A stretch of 57,735 bases of DNA from positions 1 to 57,735 of the forward strand of contig PLBO01000064.1 in assembly GCA_003134555.1 (NCBI GenBank), in the 5' to 3' direction. The position numbers and the translations under genes are program-made. Under the pieces are notes generated by a model, which was given only the letters and a program-made list of their open reading frames with translations, did not search any database and was not told the DNA's origin. The stretch's first letter is position 1, and each line of letters begins with the position of its first letter. This stretch comes from Actinomycetota bacterium. Its GTDB lineage: Bacteria > Actinomycetota > Acidimicrobiia > IMCC26256 > PALSA-610. Below, in pieces: positions 27,916 through 36,785 of the stretch.

Positions 27916-29033
27916 GGGTACCTCCGGGGAACGCGCGGGCCGACCCCACACACGACCGTGTAAGCGATGGTGCGCATCCGGTCGGCCCATTCCTCCGCGG
28001 TGATCCGCTCGTCGCCCTGGCGCCCGATCAGCACGACCTCGTCGCCGACGTCGACGGCCAGGTCGCCGACGTCGACCATGAGCTGGTCCATCGTCACCGT
28101 TCCCGCGATCGGGTGGCGACGACCACCGATCAACACCTCACCGCCGTGGTGTGACAGCTCGCGCGGCACCCCGTCGGCATACCCGATCGGGACGGTCGCG
28201 ATGCGCGTCGGCTTCGACGTCTGGTAACGCAGGCCGTAGGAGAGGCGTGCACCCGCGGGCAGGTGTTGAACGTACGAGACGCGCGCTTTCACCGCCATGG
28301 CGGGTACCAGATCGACCGCGCCGGCAAGCGCGGGCGAGGGCGCGATCCCGTAGATGCCGATCCCGATACGCACCATGTCGTAGCGCGCGCCCGGTACGCC
28401 GACTGCACCCGCGGTGTTGCACGCGTGCACGACATCGGTGGGGAGGCCGTGGGAGCGCATCTGGTCCAACACGCGTTCGAACGTGCGCTGCTGCGCGTCG
28501 GTGTAGTCGTTTCCCGGTTCGTCGGCGACCGCGAAGTGTGTGCACACCCCGGCCAGCCGTAGCTCCGGACGGTTGACGACATGCGCCGCGAGCTCGACCG
28601 CGTCGTCAGGGTCGCAACCAACACGATGCATGCCCGTGTCGACCTTGAGGTGAACTTCTACGGGTTGGCTCTCGCCGGCGGCGACGGCGGCCTTGGCGAG
28701 GGCGTCGATTCCGGTCGCGGTGTACACCACCGGCGTGAGGCGATGCGCGACAACCGTCTCGGCCGCGTCCGGCACCGGTTCCGACAGCACGAGCACCGGC
28801 GCGTCGATCCCCGCCTCGCGCAACTGCACGCCCTCTTCGACGAGCGCGACCGCGAGGCACCCGGCCCCGGCCTCGATCGCGGCCCGGCCCACCGCGACGG
28901 CGCCGTGCCCGTAGCCGTCGGCCTTGACCACCGCGCACAATGCGGCCGGCGCGACGAGCGCGCGCAGTGATCGCACGTTCGCGCGCACAGCCTCCAGGTC
29001 GACCTCGGCCCAGACCGGCCGGAACGCGTCCAC
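27912..29033 (-). CDS. alr: Alanine racemase
   Basis: The 373-residue fold-III PLP enzyme makes D-alanine for peptidoglycan. The PLP lysine is Lys37 in AVVKADGYGHG, and the opposing catalytic tyrosine is in RLSYGLRY. GMHRVG, VRIGIGIYG and IAGTVTMDQLMVDVG are further family segments. It lies 14 bp after the CBS protein and close to glmM/glmS, the cell-wall amino sugar genes. Next to it in many actinobacteria stand nnr, tsaE and tsaB, as here. Confidence 0.96.
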   Translation of the reverse strand: MDAFRPVWAEVDLEAVRANVRSLRALVAPAALCAVVKADGYGHGAVAVGRAAIEAGAGCLAVALVEEGVQLREAGIDAPVLVLSEPVPDAAETVVAHRLTPVVYTATGIDALAKAAVAAGESQPVEVHLKVDTGMHRVGCDPDDAVELAAHVVNRPELRLAGVCTHFAVADEPGNDYTDAQQRTFERVLDQMRSHGLPTDVVHACNTAGAVGVPGARYDMVRIGIGIYGIAPSPALAGAVDLVPAMAVKARVSYVQHLPAGARLSYGLRYQTSKPTRIATVPIGYADGVPRELSHHGGEVLIGGRRHPIAGTVTMDQLMVDVGDLAVDVGDEVVLIGRQGDERITAEEWADRMRTIAYTVVCGVGPRVPRRYP

Positions 29034-29047
29034 GTCAGCGGTCCACG

Positions 29048-29518
29048 TCAGGTGGTCCGGGCGATGAAGCGAACGATGTCGGCGCGCGCGACGATGCCGA
29101 CGACCTTGCTGTCGGAATCGACGACGGGAACGCTGTTGACGCCTTGATCGTGCATGATCGTCGCGACGTCTTCCAGGGTCGCGTCGGGCGAGACGGTCGG
29201 CGGATCGGTCTGCATGACGTCGCGCACGGTGGCGCCCGCGATCTTCCTCAGCTCGCGCTCGAGGTGCTTCATCTCGCCCGGGAAGGCCATGCCGAGCCCG
29301 AGGAAATTGATGAACGTCGGGACGTGCACGCGCGCTTCCGAAGCGATGAGGTCGTCGTCACGAAGGATTCCGACGAGCGTGCCCTCGTCGTCGACCACCG
29401 GAAGCGACCCGATATTCTTCTCGGCGAGCAGGTCGGCGGCGTGCTCGACGTTGTCGTCGGGACGCAGCGTCACCACCGGGGTCGACATCACGTCCCGCAC
29501 CAGCGTGGAGCCGGGCAT
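29048..29518 (-). CDS. Two-CBS-domain protein
   Basis: The 156-residue protein consists of tandem CBS motifs (residues ~8-65 and ~93-152: RDVMSTPVVTL...GSLPVVDDEG and RDVMQTDPPTVS...NSVPVVDSD) forming one Bateman module that probably binds adenine nucleotides. The ~25-residue linker (FINFLGLGMAFPGEMKHLERELR) is amphipathic. There is no fused effector domain. The ATG immediately follows the nnr stop (TGAATG) with GGAGG in the nnr tail. The regulatory target is unknown. Confidence 0.88.
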   Translation of the reverse strand: MPGSTLVRDVMSTPVVTLRPDDNVEHAADLLAEKNIGSLPVVDDEGTLVGILRDDDLIASEARVHVPTFINFLGLGMAFPGEMKHLERELRKIAGATVRDVMQTDPPTVSPDATLEDVATIMHDQGVNSVPVVDSDSKVVGIVARADIVRFIARTT

Positions 29519-30976
29519 TCATTCCTCCCAGGGATCGCGTCCGGAGCGGAGCGCGTCCAGCGTAGGGTGCAACGCCCCGATGAGGTCGGGTGCGACGAGA
29601 TCGTCGCCGGTTCCCGCCACGGTCGCGGCCCGGCCGTGCACATGAGCGCCGGTCGCCGCCGCGTCGAACGGCGCCGCGCCCGACGCGAGCAGCCCCGCGA
29701 TGATGCCGGTGAGCACGTCGCCGGTTCCCGCGGTGGCGAGCGCGGGGCTGTCGCTGCGGTTCACGACCGCGCGACCGTCAGGGGCGGCGATCACAGTTCC
29801 CGGTCCCTTCAACAACACGATCGCGTCGAGGTGGGCCGCGAGATCGCGCGCCGCGATCACGCGATCTGCGCCGACCGCGTGGCACGCGAGCCGCGCGTAC
29901 TCGCCGGCGTGCGGCGTGAGGATCGCCGGTGGGAAACCCGCGGCGCGGCGCGCGTGCAGCGCCTTGGGCTCGTCCGCCAGCGCGTTCAAACCGTCGGCGT
30001 CCACGACGATCGGGATCGGACACTCGGCCACCAGCCTCCGTACCGCGGCCTGCGTTCGAGCGTCGCGGCCGAGCCCGGGACCGATCGCGAGCACGCGGAA
30101 ACGCTCGATCTCGGCCAGAACGGAATCGGCCGCGTCGGCGTCGAGCGCGCCCTCGGGCGTGGCCGGGAGCGCGCGGCTCACGAGCTCGGTCCCGCTCGCG
30201 CGCGCCGCCGCGTCGGCGCCGGGGACGCCGCACACGACCATGCCGGCACCGCAGCGCGCGGCCGCATGCGCCGCCAGCAGCGGTGCGCCGGCCAATCCCG
30301 TCGATCCGCCCACGACGAATGCACCGGCCGACCACTTGTGTCCGTCACGCGCGCGTCTCGGCAGGCAGAGGTCGGCGGGCTCGAGCACGTGCAGTCGCGA
30401 CGACCCGACGTCGATACCGACGTCGGCGACGTGGACGCGCCCGGCGTGAGCGCGGCCGGGCTCGAAGAGCAACCCGGGTTTGAGCGCGGCGAAACACACC
30501 GTCTCGTGCGCCCGCACCGCCTCGCCGCGCACCTCACCGGTGGTGCCGTCGACTCCGGACGGGATGTCGATCGCCAGCGTCGGGATCCCGGCCTCGGCCA
30601 GCGCGTGGGCCACGATCGCGGCGTCACCCTCGAGCGCCCCGCGCAAGCCCGTGCCGAACATGCCGTCGATCGCGAGATCGGCCCGCACCAACGCCCGGCG
30701 CAGCGCCGGCGGGGCGACGCCGTCGGCCAGGACGAGCTCGTCGACGCCTACGCCTCGCGACCGCAGGAGTCGCGCCGCAACTGCACCATCCGCGCCGTTG
30801 TTGCCCCGGCCGCACACCACCACGACGCGGCGCCCGTACGTGCCACCGAGCGTGCGCAGCGCGACCCGGGCGACCGCGCCTCCGGCCCGCTCGACGAGCA
30901 CCGCCTCAGGCGTTCCCGCCGCGATGGTGCGCCGATCGGCCTCGCCCATCTCCGCGGGGGTGACGACGGGCCGCAC
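29519..30976 (-). CDS. nnr: Bifunctional NAD(P)H-hydrate epimerase / ADP-dependent dehydratase
   Basis: The 485-residue fusion repairs damaged NADHX and NADPHX. The N-terminal YjeF/NnrE epimerase domain has GRGNNGADG at ~56-64 and a DIPSGVDG segment. The C-terminal NnrD domain has LTPHAGEYARL and the ribokinase-like ATAGTGDVLTGIIAGLLA. The start is GTG, seven bp after the glmS stop. Length is normal for the fused form. Confidence 0.96.
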   Translation of the reverse strand: MRPVVTPAEMGEADRRTIAAGTPEAVLVERAGGAVARVALRTLGGTYGRRVVVVCGRGNNGADGAVAARLLRSRGVGVDELVLADGVAPPALRRALVRADLAIDGMFGTGLRGALEGDAAIVAHALAEAGIPTLAIDIPSGVDGTTGEVRGEAVRAHETVCFAALKPGLLFEPGRAHAGRVHVADVGIDVGSSRLHVLEPADLCLPRRARDGHKWSAGAFVVGGSTGLAGAPLLAAHAAARCGAGMVVCGVPGADAAARASGTELVSRALPATPEGALDADAADSVLAEIERFRVLAIGPGLGRDARTQAAVRRLVAECPIPIVVDADGLNALADEPKALHARRAAGFPPAILTPHAGEYARLACHAVGADRVIAARDLAAHLDAIVLLKGPGTVIAAPDGRAVVNRSDSPALATAGTGDVLTGIIAGLLASGAAPFDAAATGAHVHGRAATVAGTGDDLVAPDLIGALHPTLDALRSGRDPWEE

Positions 30977-30983
30977 GTCGGGT

Positions 30984-33900
30984 TCAGGCTCTCCAGGAAT
31001 CGGCGAGGCGTACGACCGGCTCCGTGAGGAGGTCGACGAAATCGATCGTGCCGAGCACGTCGTCGCGCATCACCGGCTCCGTCTCCGTCACCTGGTCGGC
31101 AATCGCCTGGTATCGATCGCGGTAGCCCTCGAGCACCCGGCGCGCCACGTCGCCCGGCAGCCGATCGTGGAACCGAACGTGCAGCAAGGTGAGCCCCGTC
31201 GTCTGGTTGCCCTTCACCTCGGGCACGAAGATCATCGTCCGGCCGTCGGCCCGTCCCCGCACGACCGTGACTTCGCGCTCGGCCGCCGCCCGGTGCTTGC
31301 TACCGCGCAGCACCGGATTGGTCTCGGTGCGCGACGGGATGTCGCGCGCGATTCCGCCGCGATCGACCACGTTGATCGTCTCGCCTTCGATGTTGTAGCG
31401 CGTCCAGCCCGAGACGCTGTCGACCGACGCGTCGAGGGCCACGAGCGTCCGCAACGCGCGGTAGGTGAGGCTGTCGCGCGGCGCGCCGGCGGCAAGAACT
31501 TCCTTCACGATCGGGACGAGCAGCAGCGTCTCGTCGGAGCGCGAGATCCCGACGGTCACCGTCTTGGCCTGATGCTTGATCGCGTCGATCGGACGGGTCA
31601 GCTCTTCGATTGCCTTCGTGAGCGCGGCGTTCAGGTCTTCGACCACCGTGCTCGGCGTACCGACCTTGCCGAACTCGATCTGGTACGTGTCGAGCTGCTG
31701 GAGACCGGTCGCGTAGCGCAGCACCGATGCGACGCGTACGGCGGTGGCAGCCTCGAGGCTCCCGTCGTAGTTACGCGTGCGCAACTCGTCGAAGAACCTC
31801 GCAGCATGCGGCTCGAGCGAGGTCGCGAGCGCACCGAGAGGGTCGTCGCGGCTGCCCGCGTCGGCGAACGCGGTCTCGATGCAACCGCGGGCCGCACGCA
31901 GTGGCCGCGCCGACGCGTCGATGGCCAGCGCCGCCTCGTATCCGAAGAGGTGCCCGGCCATCGTGCAGAGGACGAACGCGAGATCGGGGTGCACCACGGG
32001 AACCGAGATCGTGTCGACCGCGGCGGTGAACCGGTTCTCGCCGTCGTCGACGATCGCGATCGGGGCCGCCTTGTGCGCCCGGTAGATCGCGATCTCCTTG
32101 GCGACGTCGTCGGCGTTGGAACCGCGCAAACCGGCTGCACACACGAGGATCATCGGCTCGGCCGAGAGGTCGATGTGCTTCTTGTCCTCGGTGACGTCAC
32201 ACGCGATCGACTTGTAACACAGCTCCGAGAGCTTGATGCGAATCTCGGACGCAGCAACGCGATTCGCGCCGTTGCCGACCACTGCCCACGAACGGCGGCT
32301 CAGCGCGTTGCGCTGCGCGGTTGCGCCGATCATGGCGCGCCGGCCGATCAGCTCGAACATCGCGCCCGGCAGCTCGCGCAGGGCGACGAGGCGTTGGTGG
32401 CGATAGCGGCGCCGCTCGGCGTCGTCGTCGCCCAGCTCCGCGGCTATCGCGAACGCGAGGAGGAAGCAGGCCGCGACCTGCGAGTAGAACGCCTTGGTCG
32501 AAGCGACGCTCATCTCGACGTCGCGACCATCCGACGTGAAGAGCACACCGTCGGCCTTGTCGACGAGATCGCTCTGCCGCCGGTTCACGATCGCGATCAC
32601 GAGCGCGCCCCGGGCGCGGGCGAGATCGACCGTGCGGTTCGTGTCGGTCGTCGTCCCCGATTGCGAGGTCGCGACGACGAGCGTGTCGCTCATGTCGGCC
32701 GTGAGACCGAAGCCCGAGAGCTCGGTCGCGAGCGTCGCCTCCATCGTGACCGGGCTTCCGGCGATCGCGCCGCGCAGGGCCTGCACGAGACTCTGACCGG
32801 CGATCGCCGCGGTTCCCTGCCCGATCACGAGCACGCGCCGGATCGCGCCCGAACGCAGGGCGGCACGCACGGAGTCGGGAAGCGCCTCCGAGGAGAGGTG
32901 CACGTCGAGCAAGCCGTCGTCGTGCTGGACGATCTTGGCGCGCAGCGTCTTGCGGAAAGACGCCGGGGCCTCGGTGATCTCCTTCAGGAGGTAGTGAGGT
33001 GCATCGCCGCGGTCGACGTCGCGGGTCGTGATCTGCGGCACCTGAAGATCGGCCTCGTCGACCGGCAGCTCGCGCCCGTCGTACGACAGCCGCCGCACGC
33101 CGGCCAAGGTGCCCGCCCGCGCGCGGTCGAGCACCACGACCTGCCCCTGACTCGCCGGGTTGCCGGGATCGACCATCGCCTCGCCGTCGAGCCGTACATA
33201 GGCGCCGCACTCGGCGACCAGGCCGTACGGCTCGCTCGCAACCACGAACGCGTCGGGGGCGAGCCCGACGTAGAGCGCCTGGCCACTTCCGCGTTGCGCG
33301 AGCAACAGACAGTCGGGGTCGGCGCTCGACTGGAGCGCGATCGCGACCGAACCTTCGAATGACGCGACGGTCGAGCGGAACGCCTCGACGAGATCCACAC
33401 CCGCGCCCATCCGGCGCGCGACGAGCGCGGGGATCACCTTGGCGTCGGTGGTGATCTCGGCCGGGAAGTGCAATCCGTCGAGGGCCTTGAGATCGGCGTA
33501 ATTGTCGACGTCGCCGTTGAGCGCCGCGATCGTGTAGGCGCGCGAACGATCGACCGCGCCGTCGCCGTCGAGCTCCTCTTGGTTTAGCGGGTGCGCGTTC
33601 GCCTCGGAGATGATGCCGATACTGGCCCAACGGGTGTGCGCGAGCACGGAAGCCTGCGCGGTCTCGGCCCGCAGCGCGAGATGCAAGAGCTCGTCGTCGC
33701 GAATCTGGGCGCGCAAGCGCGCGGTGTTGTCGCCGAGCTCACCGATCTCCGCCGCGGTTTTGTAGACGAACGCGAGATCACCGTCGGGAGTGCGGACGGA
33801 ACCCGCCGTGAAGAGCGGATCCGCGCTGCGTTGCGCGACCATGCGCGCGATCGTGGGATCGTCGAGATCCAAACCATGGCCGGTGACTAGCAGGTGTAGG

Positions 33901-34412
33901 CCCGCCGAGTCGCGGCCCCGCACCTCGAGCCGGTCGATCGCCGACAACGTGATCTGCACCGCGTGAAACACGTCGAGCGCGGCCGAGCCCGTTCCACCCA
34001 TCAGGTCCTCGATCGCGACCGCAAGATCGATGCGGTCCTTGCGGATCGACCAGAGCGCGTCCTTGCACGTGATCAGCGCCGAGTTCAACGCTTCGACGTC
34101 GGTACCGTCGATGGTCTTCATCGCGTCGAGCCGGGCCTCGATCTCGGCCAGGCGTTCCGCCGCCCGGTCGCCGTGGTGGGCGAGCCCGGCCCGCGCGATC
34201 GGGTCGTCGACGAGGGCACGCACGCCATCGCCCTCGCGCAGCTGCCGGTCGACCTCACCGAGGGTTCGGGCTGCGGCCTCCAGCGCGGCGACGGTCGGGT
34301 CGCCCATCAGCTCGAGTTGGCCCTCGGCCTCGGCCAGGGTGCGACGGAGGATCGCCAAATCCGGCGGCACCCGACTGCCGCGCTGACGAAGCACACCCAC
34401 GATGCCGCACAT
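30984..34412 (-). CDS. glmS: Enlarged glucosamine-6-phosphate synthase-like protein (GATase-SIS-SIS)
   Basis: The 1142-residue protein starts MCGIVGVL, placing the glutaminase nucleophile Cys at position 2. About 140 helical residues (~13-155) then separate this strand from IDRLEVRGRDSAGLHLL, normally its direct continuation. HTRWASIG and NGDVDNY complete the glutaminase. Two SIS domains follow, with SQSGTTTDTN (~580) and VASTKAFYSQ (~640), then SELCYKS and EDKKHID (~740), which align with catalytic Glu488 and His504 of E. coli GlmS. About 290 extra C-terminal residues match nothing I know. Typical GlmS has ~610. It follows glmM by 10 bp, so the amino-sugar role is likely. Confidence 0.85.
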   Translation of the reverse strand: MCGIVGVLRQRGSRVPPDLAILRRTLAEAEGQLELMGDPTVAALEAAARTLGEVDRQLREGDGVRALVDDPIARAGLAHHGDRAAERLAEIEARLDAMKTIDGTDVEALNSALITCKDALWSIRKDRIDLAVAIEDLMGGTGSAALDVFHAVQITLSAIDRLEVRGRDSAGLHLLVTGHGLDLDDPTIARMVAQRSADPLFTAGSVRTPDGDLAFVYKTAAEIGELGDNTARLRAQIRDDELLHLALRAETAQASVLAHTRWASIGIISEANAHPLNQEELDGDGAVDRSRAYTIAALNGDVDNYADLKALDGLHFPAEITTDAKVIPALVARRMGAGVDLVEAFRSTVASFEGSVAIALQSSADPDCLLLAQRGSGQALYVGLAPDAFVVASEPYGLVAECGAYVRLDGEAMVDPGNPASQGQVVVLDRARAGTLAGVRRLSYDGRELPVDEADLQVPQITTRDVDRGDAPHYLLKEITEAPASFRKTLRAKIVQHDDGLLDVHLSSEALPDSVRAALRSGAIRRVLVIGQGTAAIAGQSLVQALRGAIAGSPVTMEATLATELSGFGLTADMSDTLVVATSQSGTTTDTNRTVDLARARGALVIAIVNRRQSDLVDKADGVLFTSDGRDVEMSVASTKAFYSQVAACFLLAFAIAAELGDDDAERRRYRHQRLVALRELPGAMFELIGRRAMIGATAQRNALSRRSWAVVGNGANRVAASEIRIKLSELCYKSIACDVTEDKKHIDLSAEPMILVCAAGLRGSNADDVAKEIAIYRAHKAAPIAIVDDGENRFTAAVDTISVPVVHPDLAFVLCTMAGHLFGYEAALAIDASARPLRAARGCIETAFADAGSRDDPLGALATSLEPHAARFFDELRTRNYDGSLEAATAVRVASVLRYATGLQQLDTYQIEFGKVGTPSTVVEDLNAALTKAIEELTRPIDAIKHQAKTVTVGISRSDETLLLVPIVKEVLAAGAPRDSLTYRALRTLVALDASVDSVSGWTRYNIEGETINVVDRGGIARDIPSRTETNPVLRGSKHRAAAEREVTVVRGRADGRTMIFVPEVKGNQTTGLTLLHVRFHDRLPGDVARRVLEGYRDRYQAIADQVTETEPVMRDDVLGTIDFVDLLTEPVVRLADSWRA

Positions 34413-34422
34413 CGCGGGAATT

Positions 34423-35781
34423 CTAGGTCGCCTCGCCGCTCCCGAATTCCGAGGTCACCACGCTGCGCAGCCGTTCTGCGGCCGCGTCGGCCACCGACTG
34501 GGCATCGGCCTCGATCATCACCCGCACGAGCGGCTCGGTCCCCGACGCCCGCACCAGCACCCGGCCCGTCTCGCCGAGCTCCTCCTCGATACTCCGTACC
34601 GCCTCGTCGAGTGCCACCGACGCCGCGACGTCGACCCGGCGCGCGACGCGAACGTTCACCAGCACCTGGGGGACCCGGGTCATCTGCGCCGCGAGCGCAG
34701 AGAGCGGTCGGTTCGTGCGCCGCAGCAGATCGGCGACGAGCAAGCCCGTCAACAGGCCGTCGCCAGTCGTGGCGTACTCCGAGTACACGATGTGGCCGGA
34801 TTGCTCGCCGCCGAGGACGAGATCGTTCGTCTGCATCGCGGCCACCACGTGACGGTCGCCGACCGGCGTCTCGATCACGCGGATGTCGTCGGCTCGCATG
34901 GCGCGGTGCAAACCAAGGTTCGACATGACGGTCACCGCGATCGCGGCGTTCCGCAACGCGCCGCGGGCATGCATGTCGATCGCGGTCATCGTCATGATCT
35001 CGTCGCCGTCGACAAGCTCACCCCGCTCGTCGACCGCGATCACACGATCGCCGTCGCCGTCGAGCGCGAGACCGAGCGCGGCTCCTCGTTCCGTCACCGT
35101 GCGGCGCAGCAGCTCCGGATGCGTCGACCCGCAGCCGTCGTTGATGTTGCGGCCGTCGGGCGCGGCGTGGAGCACGTGCACCCGCGCGCCCGCGTCCCGC
35201 AGCACGCGCGGCCCGATGTCGAACCCGGCGCCGTTCGCGCAGTCGAGCACGACGTCGAGACCGTCGAGGCGGCGGCCACCGAGTGTGGAGAGGAGATGCG
35301 CAACGTACGCGTCGGCGCTCGCACCGTCCGCCTCGAACGACGCCTCGAACGACCCGTAGGTGTACGCGCGCCGGCCGGACATCCCTTCGAGCTCCGCCTC
35401 GAGCTCGGCTTCGATCGCGACCTCGGCATCGTCGGGCAGCTTGCGCCCGTCGGCGCCGATCACCTTGACGCCGTTGTCGCTCCAGCGGTTGTGGCTCGCC
35501 GAGACGATCGCCGCCGGAACGCCTTCAGTCGCAGCAACGAATGCGATCGCGGGGGTCGGGAGCACACCGAGCAACACCGGCTCGACGCCCTCCGCCTGGA
35601 GCCCGATAGCAAGCTCGGCCTCGATCCGCGGGCCGGACGCGCGGGTATCTCGACCGACGAGGACGCGCGCCGGGTGCAGCACCCGGGCGACCGCGCGGGC
35701 GAGCGCGACGACGAGGGGGGTCGTGAGATCCTTGTCGGCGTCGCCGCGTACGCCGTCGGTACCGAAGCGCAACACGCGCAA
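34423..35781 (-). CDS. glmM: Phosphoglucosamine mutase
   Basis: The 452-residue enzyme interconverts glucosamine-6-P and glucosamine-1-P for UDP-GlcNAc synthesis. FGTDGVRG is near the N terminus, the phosphoserine loop is SASHN at 94-98 (Ser96), the metal loop is DGDGDR, and the C-terminal phosphate site is RASGTEPLVRVM. The start is a TTG or the GTG two codons later; neither has a strong ribosome site. rpsI ends 12 bp before it, giving the common actinobacterial order rplM-rpsI-glmM-glmS. Confidence 0.96.
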   Translation of the reverse strand: MRVLRFGTDGVRGDADKDLTTPLVVALARAVARVLHPARVLVGRDTRASGPRIEAELAIGLQAEGVEPVLLGVLPTPAIAFVAATEGVPAAIVSASHNRWSDNGVKVIGADGRKLPDDAEVAIEAELEAELEGMSGRRAYTYGSFEASFEADGASADAYVAHLLSTLGGRRLDGLDVVLDCANGAGFDIGPRVLRDAGARVHVLHAAPDGRNINDGCGSTHPELLRRTVTERGAALGLALDGDGDRVIAVDERGELVDGDEIMTMTAIDMHARGALRNAAIAVTVMSNLGLHRAMRADDIRVIETPVGDRHVVAAMQTNDLVLGGEQSGHIVYSEYATTGDGLLTGLLVADLLRRTNRPLSALAAQMTRVPQVLVNVRVARRVDVAASVALDEAVRSIEEELGETGRVLVRASGTEPLVRVMIEADAQSVADAAAERLRSVVTSEFGSGEAT

Positions 35782-35793
35782 GCGCCGGGAGCG

Positions 35794-36186
35794 CTACCGC
35801 TTCGAGTACTGCGGAGCCTTGCGCGCCTTCTTGAGGCCGTACTTGCGCCGCTCCTTCTCCCGCGCGTCGCGGCGCAGGAGGCCGGCCTTCTTGAGCACGC
35901 CGCGCGATTCAGGGTCGAGCGCGACGAGAGCGCGGGCGATGCCGAGCCGAATCGCTCCGGCCTGACCGCTGACGCCACCGCCACCGAGCGACGCGTCGAC
36001 GTCGTAGACCTCTTCGGTCTGGGTGAGCCGCAACGGCTCCTTCGCAATCACCTGATGGGTCAGGATCGGGAAGTACGCCGCGAACTCGCGACCGTTCACC
36101 AGGATCTTGCCGGTACCCGGCCGCAACCGGACGCGCGCCACCGCTTCCTTGCGCCGGCCGGTGGTCTGGATGAGAGGCTTGCTCAC
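35794..36186 (-). CDS. rpsI: 30S ribosomal protein S9
   Basis: The 130-residue protein has [14 protein letters not shown] at the N terminus and ends in the invariant KAPQYSKR tail that reaches the P-site tRNA. GTG at 36186 with AAGGA upstream is the start; extra upstream codons are not family-like. It is 31 bp after rplM. Confidence 0.97.
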   Translation of the reverse strand: MSKPLIQTTGRRKEAVARVRLRPGTGKILVNGREFAAYFPILTHQVIAKEPLRLTQTEEVYDVDASLGGGGVSGQAGAIRLGIARALVALDPESRGVLKKAGLLRRDAREKERRKYGLKKARKAPQYSKR

Positions 36187-36217
36187 GCGCGGTCCTTCAC
36201 GATTCGGTGTTCTGTGG

Positions 36218-36673
36218 TCACGCGATGCGTGCCTTGCTGCGCTCGGGGAGCGCACGGACGACGGGTTGCTGGGCCTGATGCGGGTGGGTCGGCCCGGCGT
36301 ACACCTTGAGCTTCTTCAGCATCTGGCGCCCGAGCGGTCCCTTGGGGAGCATGCGCCGCACGGCGAGCTTGACGACGCGCTCCGGGTTGCGGGCGAGCAG
36401 GTGCTGGAGGCTCTCGCTCCGGATCCCCCCCGGGTACCCGCTGTGACGGTGATACGTCTTCTGCAGGAGCTTGCGCGGTCCGACCGCCAGCTTCGATGCG
36501 TTCACGATCACGACGTGGTCGCCGGTGTCGAGGTGCGGGGCCCAGATCGGCTTGTGCTTGCCCCGCAGCAGGGTGGCGATCTCGGTCGAGAGCCGCCCGA
36601 GGATGGCGCCCTCCGCGTCGATGACATGCCATTGGCGCGTGATGTCGGAGGCTTTGGGGGTGTAGGTACGCAC
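36218..36673 (-). CDS. rplM: 50S ribosomal protein L13
   Basis: The 151-residue protein matches L13: [39 protein letters not shown] and [13 protein letters not shown]. The start is GTG at RTYTPKASD. It heads the rplM-rpsI-glmM-glmS run and has a candidate promoter upstream. Confidence 0.97.
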   Translation of the reverse strand: MRTYTPKASDITRQWHVIDAEGAILGRLSTEIATLLRGKHKPIWAPHLDTGDHVVIVNASKLAVGPRKLLQKTYHRHSGYPGGIRSESLQHLLARNPERVVKLAVRRMLPKGPLGRQMLKKLKVYAGPTHPHQAQQPVVRALPERSKARIA

Positions 36674-36734
36674 GAGCGGGCCTTCGCGATTGAATGTCTG
36701 AAAGGCGCGCGTAGACAGCAGCGCCGAACCCGAG

Positions 36735-36764
36735 ACAATAGCCGCCCTGGCCGGTTCCCGACAA
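36735..36764 (-). promoter_or_regulatory. Candidate promoter of rplM
   Basis: On the minus strand -35 TTGTCG (36764-36759) and -10 TATTGT (36740-36735) are 18 bp apart, the same layout as the groES promoter. It would give a ~55-base leader to rplM. Confidence 0.5.
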
Positions 36765-36785
36765 CCGGACCTAGCCTCCTGAGCC

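Noticed and set aside
30480-33362. 960-codon plus-strand open frame opposite nnr and the GlmS-like gene
   Set aside because: Its translation is Arg/His/Asp-rich low-complexity text without any family motif, and it mirrors the codon-position GC bias of strongly supported minus-strand genes. It is an antisense shadow.
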